The notes under the pieces were generated by a model, which was not told the origin of the DNA, did no database searches, and was given only the letters and a program-made list of their open reading frames with translations. This document shows positions 57,943 to 64,000 of a stretch of 64,000 bases of DNA, piece by piece. The first letter of the stretch is position 1; each line of letters starts with the position of its first letter. A program made the position numbers and the translations under genes. Source of the stretch: Rhipicephalus microplus (lineage: Eukaryota; Arthropoda; Arachnida; Ixodida; Ixodidae); assembly GCF_043290135.1 (NCBI RefSeq), contig NC_134700.1, positions 243,731,088 through 243,795,087 on the forward strand. Reading direction: 5' to 3'.

Positions 57943-58330
57943 TTAAGCATAAGGCTTGTCCAGAATTTCTGGCTAGTTTGTCAGGCATGGGTGCATACCT
58001 TGTGAAAAAAACTCAAGCTTGCCAATTAAACCACCCTTCACTTCTTTTTTTTTCTCCTGCTCATCCTCATGAGTAAGGTGAGGTTTGTGCAATTTAAATA
58101 AAGGTTTTAATTCGCTAATTAAGTGTACTTTGCTTAAATTGAACTTCTGATAAATGGAACAGTTTTATGGATACCCTTCGAGTTCCCTTTAAGAGGAGTC
58201 GACTGTATGTTCGTGACCGAAGAATCTCGATTTATATTCACGATCAAACCAACTTAAAACACCGACCTTATGGTGTTCAACTTCCGTGCTCGCTGTTCTT
58301 CAAGCGGTTCCTGCTGTGTTCGCACATGTA

Positions 58331-59488
58331 CCGTATTTACGCGCATAATTTTGTCCTTTGCGTAATTTGTGCGCCCCTAATATTTCGAGAGCTTTTCGGG
58401 AAAAAAATATTTACTCACATATTTCGTGCTCCATGGACCCTCCCGAACCATCTCGATGCGTGCGCACCTTTGGACGTTTCGATGCTTCGGGCGGGTGCGG
58501 GCCTCGCCGAGCAGATGAGCGCAGTCAAACAAATGGCGAGTGCAAGTGGCTTCTTCCGAGGACTTCCCCCGAACTGGAGTCCCTAGAATACCGCGCCTGA
58601 ACTCAAACCTGTTGATGGGTCGCCGGAACTGTTCGAGCGTTTGCCTTCCCCTATCTCCCAATCTGTACCGCCGCGATAATGGCGAGACTGCACGTTCGCG
58701 TCACAGCACGGGCAACTTTCTGCATCGGAGGTGTGCGAGGGCCTGTCGTGAACTGTTCCCCTCGTTCTCTGCGTCCACTCTGCAATGCACGCTTAGTCGA
58801 TCTCGGAAATTTAGGTTTTGCCATTCCTCGCCCGCACGTTTTGATGGTTTCCTTGCAATGTGGTACAGTAATTATATATACGGGGAAATTGAAACTCAGT
58901 ATTGTAAATTTCGCCGAAGAAAACGGTAGGCGTGCCGGCGCAAATCACTTCAAGGGGACGTAGTTGACGATAGGGCCGATCGATACGGGAGAAAGCAGAA
59001 GAGTACGTGCTTGCTAATGCAAGTTTTCTGCCATTGAAGAAGGCCTTTTAAATTATGCGCAGATGCTTTGTTCTTCTGGTATCGCCGTGTCATGGGACCT
59101 AGTTTCTACCAGCATTGTCGAACGAGCTTCAAGAAAAATGGGGCTTTCAAACGCTTTCGACGGAACTGAGGATCGATGTGCTCCGGGAGGGCGGCGGGAG
59201 CGGCCGCGGTGATGATTTTTAATCAGACTTCGCAATCCGTAATTCGCGTTAGATTGCGCGTGACTGGATCTGACTGGTTAAAGTATGCGCTAATTCTTTC
59301 AAAATGAACAAGTACACTTGGTTTGTGCTGCAATTTATTTCTTTCTTTAAAAATGTATACTCAGTGCAATAGGACTGTGGCACAATAATTAGTATGCACT
59401 TGTGAAATCCCCGCGTAATTTGCACACCCTCTTCTTGGGGGCTCCAAATTCGCGAAAAAAAGTGTGCAAAGTATGTGAGTAAATACGG
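58331..59488. mobile_element. Tigger MITE with CCGTATTTAC ends
   Basis: CCGTATTTACGCGCATAAT at 58331 and GTGAGTAAATACGG ending at 59488 are inverted, with TA on both sides (58329-58330 and 59489-59490). The ends belong to the same subfamily as the nested Tigger at 52720. It is 1158 bp and no transposase motif is recognised. Confidence 0.85.
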
Positions 59489-59490
59489 TA

Positions 59491-60380
59491 TGCCATAGAA
59501 TCTGAAATAAAGACCCCCTCCTTCTTTCCGACTACCTAATAGAGGAAGAAGTTATTTGTGCAATAGCCACGTATTGTCCCCGCGAAATGTTATTTCGAAA
59601 TTCCGCTTAATTCGAAAGATTTTCGCGGTCCCCTATTTTGCAATGTAAGTTTTAGAGGATAATTTGAAACGGCGGCTGGCACCAGTCCGGTTAATTAGAA
59701 AACTTTGAATGCAATGTGCCAGTTTCACATCCCGATTTCGCCGCAAACCCGCCGAAATGATGGTCCTTAATAGCCACAAGGCAATGCAACGTAGGGATAC
59801 TGATGAGTGGTAGCTGAAGCACCCCGGCCTTGCTACTTTTAGTGCAAAAAAAAAAAAAAGAAAACAGTCAAGTGGTCAACCAAAACGTTTGCCTGCGGAA
59901 AACTGGACGTGCTTCACTGCAATAGAGCGCTGACGCGCGGGCAGCATATTGCATATTTCTAGCAACGTCAGCGGGTCATGGTTCACTTATTCCGTCTGAG
60001 ATCGTGAAGACATTATTAATAATGTACACTTTGGTGGAATTCGCGATGTATGCAAACCTCCGATTGCAGGTTGCTGCAATTTGTGCATTTGCACTGCTGG
60101 TAGAGTTCGTGCCAGCAACACCTACTTCGAAAACTAGGCTTGAAAGTTTCAAAAATCAAAAATCATTTTTGCCAGCTAGAACTCATCACGAGTTTCGTCA
60201 TACTGGCCATTATTAAATTCCCAATTATATCAGAAAGAATGTGCCAGTGGTCGCATGACGTGCTGACACAGCAAGGTGCAGGTGATATGCTGCCCACAAA
60301 TCACTACTGTATTGCAGTGAAGATGTCTCGTTTTTCGCAGGCGCACATTTTAGTTGATCACGACAGCGTTTTATTTTTTA
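59491..60380. repeat. Degenerate Tigger-like sequence
   Basis: CGAAATTCCGCTTAATTCGA with AAGATTTTCGCGG (59597-59630) resembles Tigger ends and recurs in the same orientation, degenerate, at 60998-61035. No complete element could be drawn. A run of about 14 A lies at 59846. Confidence 0.4.
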
Positions 60381-60777
60381 GGGGCGAAGCTCCTTAGGGC
60401 GTGGGCTGTGCGTCCCCTGTAGCCTGTATGTAGCCACCTCTAGTTTAGTTCTTGCAGTGTTCACTAGATGGCGGTACCGTCTCCTGTATGTAGCCACCTC
60501 TCGTTTAGTTCTTGTAGTGTTTACTAGATGGTGGTACTTGTAGCTGATGATGAAAAGATGCAAGATGTTATAAACTAGAAAGCGGTACTTGTAGTTGATG
60601 AAAGACGCGAGATCTTATAAAATAGGAATGATGTCACATATGGCGCGTGTCATTGGTTGAAGGCAATCGTTCGATTTAGTGCGGCGACGTCGCTAGGGGA
60701 AGCGATGTAATAAAATCGAGTGGGCAAAATGTACAGAGGATTCATGGTTTACCAGGTTTACCTCCGGAGCTTCGCCC
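60381..60777. repeat. GGGGCGAAGC-ended repeat, copy 2
   Basis: GGGGCGAAGCTCC at 60381 and GGAGCTTCGCCC ending at 60777 are inverted ends. The interior holds a two-copy 61-bp tandem repeat beginning CCTGTATGTAGCCACCTCT at 60423 and 60484. Small non-autonomous element; copy 1 is at 51793-52555. Confidence 0.7.
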
Positions 60778-61504
60778 ACTCATCATCATTCACTTCGTGG
60801 ATATGGCGGAATTTTTTTTTTTTTCTGTGGCAGCAGCGAGGCCCAGCGTTCCTCCGTGTTTGCCGCAAAATTAAGACCAGGTATTGCTGGAAAACGTAAC
60901 TCTTGAAGCCGCTAGCTAGCCGGCACAACAAACGATGAGCACTGATTACTTTGAACAGTTCTAAGCTCCTTGCATCCCACTTTTTAAATGTTTTGTTTAT
61001 TCGAAAACCCACCTAATTAGAAAATTTCTCGCGGATCAGAGAAATAGAAACAAAGGTTGAAGAGAGCTTTTGCGTGCACCTGTCATTTCTGAACTGAGCA
61101 TAGTGCCGATCTTGTGGATGAAACAAGTCTGTGTTTGTACATCCTTTTTCTTCATTCAGGTAACTGTTAAATTTGATTAAAATTAGTGCTACCTTATTTA
61201 CAGCATTTTCAGGGCATCCTTGTTGCCCGAACAGCGTAAGATGAAGAATTGGGCAGCCATCGCAGAACGAAGATGAAAAAAAAAAAAAAGAACCAGCACC
61301 AAGCATCTGAAAGGCTGCAACATGCGACTGGTTTTGTTTTCGCAACCAACAAAACATGGTGGATTCAGCTTATGGGATTTTCAACATACTTTTCTGTACA
61401 TTATGAATATCCCCTATTTTAAAGTAAGGAACAGCCACAAGTCACGAGGAGCAATATTCAGGGAGTACAAATGGCTGAGGGATGCTCGGAAGGCTAATCT
61501 TTAA
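60778..61504. other. Intronic sequence, no gene seen
   Basis: Includes T13 at about 60812, A13 at 61275 and a degenerate Tigger-like end at about 61000-61040. Confidence 0.4.
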
Positions 61505-62632
61505 ACTTGTGCGAATATTCGAATGCTTCAAGTATTTGAATGAATATTAGAGTACTTAAATTCGATTCAATTCGAATTAAAATGATCGAATATTTCGAAG
61601 TATTCAACATGAACGAATAGGTGCATACTAGACTGCATGTAATTGCTTATAAAGGTGGTTTCACTGCAGTATAGTGGTGCTAAACCATGAAGGCGCCTAT
61701 TCAGGGAAAATTGGCTTTGACACGAAGCCCCACTTTAAATTTAAAGGGGCCCTGCAACACTTTTTGAGCAAGGTCAGCAAACACTGTTGAGGCTACCGAG
61801 AACACGGGAGCTAAATATTATAGCGCAGTACGGGACCTGGAATTCACAATAAACTCTCAGTCAGATAAAAATTGCTCTCTTCTCGGCTAATGACGCCACA
61901 TTGTAAAAAATCGCTCGTCCCAGCCATTGTACCAGCCATTGGATGATTTGAGCATGGGGTGCTCAGTGTTTACTGGGGCCACTGCAGGAGGCCGTGACAT
62001 GCCCACACTTACATGTGCAATCGCACTGAAAAGCCGCATATTCAAAGAAAGAAAAAACAGAGAGAAAGAGTGCCCAAGGTCATGACACTCGTGTGACATA
62101 TTTTCTTTTTCTAGGTCATCTCACTTGGCTTTGCATCAAGCGCTTTCGTCCGAGAAGAGAGAATGCAATTGCAGCATGTGGCAAATCTTACTGACTCCAC
62201 TCATACTGGACAAATTCTAATAATTTTTGCAGCGGGTAATTCATCAGGCAATAAGCTTCCTTAGTGAATCCATTTCTTGAAAAATTGTTCCAGGGTTCCT
62301 TTAAATGAACATATTATCCTCAAATCGAATGATCACTTTTTAAGCTTAAAAGCTTGTTTTACCAGCTCATACACTCTAGCTGTAATGAATAATGTTACGT
62401 ATTTTACAGGTTATCACTTGCATCCTACTGAAAGTCAAATCCTGCTACTTCTTAAAGCTTTCTTCAAATGAAAAAATAAAAAAAAGCTCTTGCATAGAGG
62501 CCTTGTTTAAAAAAAAAAAAAAGATATTGTGTAGGTTAGTTACGTCAAATTAAATACGCCCATTTTCTTTTGTACATCATGTATTCTATTCGATTCGGAC
62601 TGAATATTCACTATTCACACAAGCCTACTAAT
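61505..62632. repeat. AATATTCG-type composite repeat, copy 2 (inverted to copy 1)
   Basis: Ends: ACTTGTGCGAATATTCGAAT at 61505 and ACTATTCACACAAGCCTACT near 62628. The inner module runs from about 61742 (AAAGGGGCCCTGCAACAC) to about 62303. GAGGCTACCGAGAACACG (61790) is the inverse of the sequence at 47775-47795. Confidence 0.8.
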
Positions 62633-63002
62633 CTTGGCTGCCCTATATAATCGCTGCCCAACAGCCAGTTTGTGGCTTGGCATGTTATAAGCAAATGAAA
62701 GGAGTAAGCTCCTACAGAGTCTGAAATCGACCTTCTATCGCTGCTTCCAACAATGGCAGGAGTGATTTAGCAGGCATTTGTGCATACAGGTGTCTTACTT
62801 CAAGGGTGAATAGGCAGGCAATGCTCATAGGTCGTAACATCAGCAGGTTGAACAATCATTGTGGGAACTTTTTGACTGCCTCTTAAGTAAACCGCTTGCA
62901 ATGCAAGGTTACAATGTTGCTAACGAAGGCCACTAGCTATTTGCAAATGTGACCTGTTTATCTGTGTAACTGGGTTACTTTTTTTGCCACGTATGGGACC
63001 AG
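62633..63002. other. Intron upstream of exon h
   Basis: No repeat or gene seen; TTACTTTTTTTGCCACG gives a pyrimidine tract before the acceptor. Confidence 0.5.
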
Positions 63003-63672
63003 GCGAAAGACAACAAGAAAGTGCATCGGGGGCCAGCGAGCAAAAAGGCTCGGGTTACTAAGCAACTGATGCGCGAGCTCTTCTCGTCTAGCTCCGAGGA
63101 CGAGGAAGCCACAGAGGAAAACACGTACTCTGCATATGTTTTAAGTGCTGAGCATGCAGCCTTATGCGAAGCAGTGACTGGCAGACTGCACCCATCAAAA
63201 GCAATGGAAACAGTGAAAAAGTTGGGATGGCTTGCAGCACAACCGGAAGTGCGACCAGGAGTGGTGGCCTCGTTTGTGCGCAACGTGGAACGTGATTCTC
63301 TCATACGTAATGCTCTCCTCTACATTGCCCGCACGAAGGCCAACCCACTGTTGGCATTTTGTCGTGGGGAGCAGAGCCCGCCCTTGATCACTAAACTGGA
63401 AGCTTTGCTGCTCGATGGACTGTCACTGAAGAATAATGGATGGGCTGCTCTATTGTCATCCTTGCGGGCACGATTCAAGAGCCAACACGAGTCATGGAAG
63501 ATGCTCACAAAGGCGTCGTACGTGCGTCTCACGTGCGCCCTGTGCAGGGAGCTCAAACAGGAAAATGTGGCACTGGCCACAGTCTGGAACGTGCTGTCTT
63601 CCTGCCATGCTCCTTTTCTGGTGGCCTCAGCTGTTGGTGCCTGGCCTGGTCTGCTTTCTGCTTTACCACACG
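63003..63672 (+). CDS. ICE1: Exon h: acidic stretch and helical C-terminal domain
   Basis: GGGACCAG|GCG and CACACG|GTGAGT bound 670 bp, open in phase with exon g. The start is basic (AKDNKKVHRGPASKKARVTK), followed by the acidic ELFSSSSEDEEATEEN. About 170 residues then look helical and well packed (SAEHAALCEAVTGRLHPS, ETVKKLGWLAAQPEV, LLYIARTKANPLLAFCRG, ALCRELKQENVALATVWNVL, AVGAWPGLLSALP). Codon use and conservation-type composition make it the most convincing coding exon in the window. One base carries over to an exon beyond 64000. Confidence 0.8.
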
Positions 63673-64000
63673 GTGAGTGCATTTTCGCTGTCAAAACAGG
63701 AGGCTAAGTGAATATTTAACTAGCGGTTGCAGAACGTTGTGCATGTTATCATCATTAGTAATGAATATTTGTGTTGTTCATGTTGAATGCCACATTGTAA
63801 AAGATTGAATAACGACAACTTCGTATGTGTATCCATTTGTTTTTTCACTATTACTCTTTAGTTATTGAGAGAAAGTTATAGCTAGTGAGAATCAACATGA
63901 ACATTAACTGTTCATCGCTGTATTGGCTATTGTGAACAAAGTAGAAGTGCATTGGCAAATGGCATTTTGCGTGTGGACCAGTTGGGGCTGTTAATAATTC
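63673..64000. other. Start of the intron after exon h
   Basis: GTGAGT donor, then AT-rich sequence without any further exon before the window ends. Confidence 0.6.

Larger units (their letters stand above)
51680..58076 (+). pseudogene. Transposase of the host Tigger, multiply interrupted
   Basis: The ATG at 51680 gives the N-terminus (RKRPHHALSLEKQLQILLEF, then DQSGLPKTEVAKK, a CENP-B-type HTH), cut at about 51780. It resumes at about 53868 with the second HTH (AMQIGVENFILSDGWLSRFK). The DDE core follows: FNLDEMGFFSK (54057-54090), VVLIVDNCPAHN (54363-54400), IQPMDQGVIQNIK (54460-54500). Next come AAIHILARAWEQVKATTIHR and an acidic linker, and a frameshift near 54785. After ELLQRYF it is cut at 54931 and continues at 57947 with KHKACPEFLASLSG and YLVKK. 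One stop lies at 54130. The DDE residues are present but the gene is broken. Confidence 0.9.
51340..58205 (+). mobile_element. Tigger transposon carrying three nested elements
   Basis: The left terminus CAGTGGACTCCCAATAAAGG and right terminus TTTAAGAGGAGTCGACTG are inverted, with TA on both sides (51338-51339 and 58206-58207). Nested inside it are a GGGGCGAAGC-ended repeat (about 51793-52555), a second, internally deleted Tigger on the minus strand (52720-53826), and an intact TTAA-flanked transposon (54932-57942). Without these, the host Tigger would be about 2 kb, the usual size for an autonomous member. Confidence 0.85.
4771..63672 (+). other. ICE1: Host gene, eight exons: candidate ICE1 (little elongation complex subunit 1), both ends outside the window
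   Basis: ICE1 scaffolds the little elongation complex, which promotes small nuclear RNA transcription in the nucleus. Eight plus-strand segments each have AG acceptors and GT (once GC) donors, and their phases join without a stop: 2, 1, 0, 1, 1, 1, 0, 1 bases carried over. The joined product is a Lys/Glu/Gln coiled coil, a short GWLRSFGELLKHP segment, a long Pro/Ser-rich part and a helical C-terminal domain. From memory, the coiled coil (KQYQAFVKEHQEE, then SVLQRKLQTCKEKAKE) resembles the N-terminal coiled coil of vertebrate ICE1, and the later LLK motif fits the same region. The family call is therefore recognition, while the exon chain is read from the sequence. Introns are about 12.2, 8.4, 15.2, 0.06, 0.8, 6.4 and 12.6 kb and carry all the transposons. 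An extra phase-0 exon could be missing in the 15-kb intron. Confidence 0.6.

Noticed and set aside
1..64000. CRISPR array, rRNA, bacterial-type operon or terminator
   Set aside because: No regularly spaced identical repeats, no rRNA motifs and no operon-like gene packing; the hairpins found lack a prokaryotic context.

Overview
The window is eukaryotic and most likely comes from a hard tick (Ixodidae, probably a metastriate genus). The reasons are tRNA-headed SINEs of the Ruka type in both orientations, I/Jockey-like LINE fragments, many Tigger/pogo elements, a Ty3/gypsy element and AT-rich introns packed with short inverted-repeat elements. No bacterial operon, rRNA, free-standing tRNA or CRISPR array was seen. 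The family assignments and the taxon are recognition from memory; no database was searched.

The only host gene I can support runs left to right through almost the whole window. Eight exons (4771-4838, 17031-17053, 25414-25490, 40722-40761, 40823-40888, 41673-43748, 50153-50397, 63003-63672) are bounded by splice signals and chain in compatible reading phase. They encode a coiled-coil N-terminal part, a ~690-residue Pro/Ser-rich degenerate repeat exon, a basic linker and a helical C-terminal domain. The best guess is ICE1, the scaffold of the little elongation complex (snRNA transcription). The 5' end lies left of the window and the 3' end right of it. One exon is only 23 bp and is followed by a GC-AG intron.

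Nearly everything else is intronic transposon debris. 1-3565 is a decayed Tigger split by a probable solo LTR. 4.8-17 kb holds LINE fragments, an inverted-duplicate copy interrupted by a hAT-like element, and an internally deleted Tigger. 17-25.4 kb holds the second, uninterrupted inverted-duplicate copy, LTR debris and a Ty3/gypsy pol. 25.5-40.7 kb holds a Tigger MITE, a gypsy gag, a piggyBac relic, an IS630/Tc1-like transposase split by an LTR with a perfect 5-bp target duplication, a ~285-bp repeat and another Tigger. 43.7-50.2 kb holds TTAA-flanked MITEs, an AATATTCG-type composite repeat and a 206-bp foldback. 50.4-63 kb holds a 6.9-kb Tigger carrying three nested elements, another Tigger MITE and a second AATATTCG composite.

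The most notable item is the innermost nested element, 54932-57942. It has an uninterrupted 641-codon Mutator-domain (PF20700-like) transposase, GGGGGG termini and an exact TTAA target duplication that can be read because it sits inside the Tigger coding sequence. TTAA is not the target size of classical MULEs, and several MITE families in the same introns also sit at TTAA.
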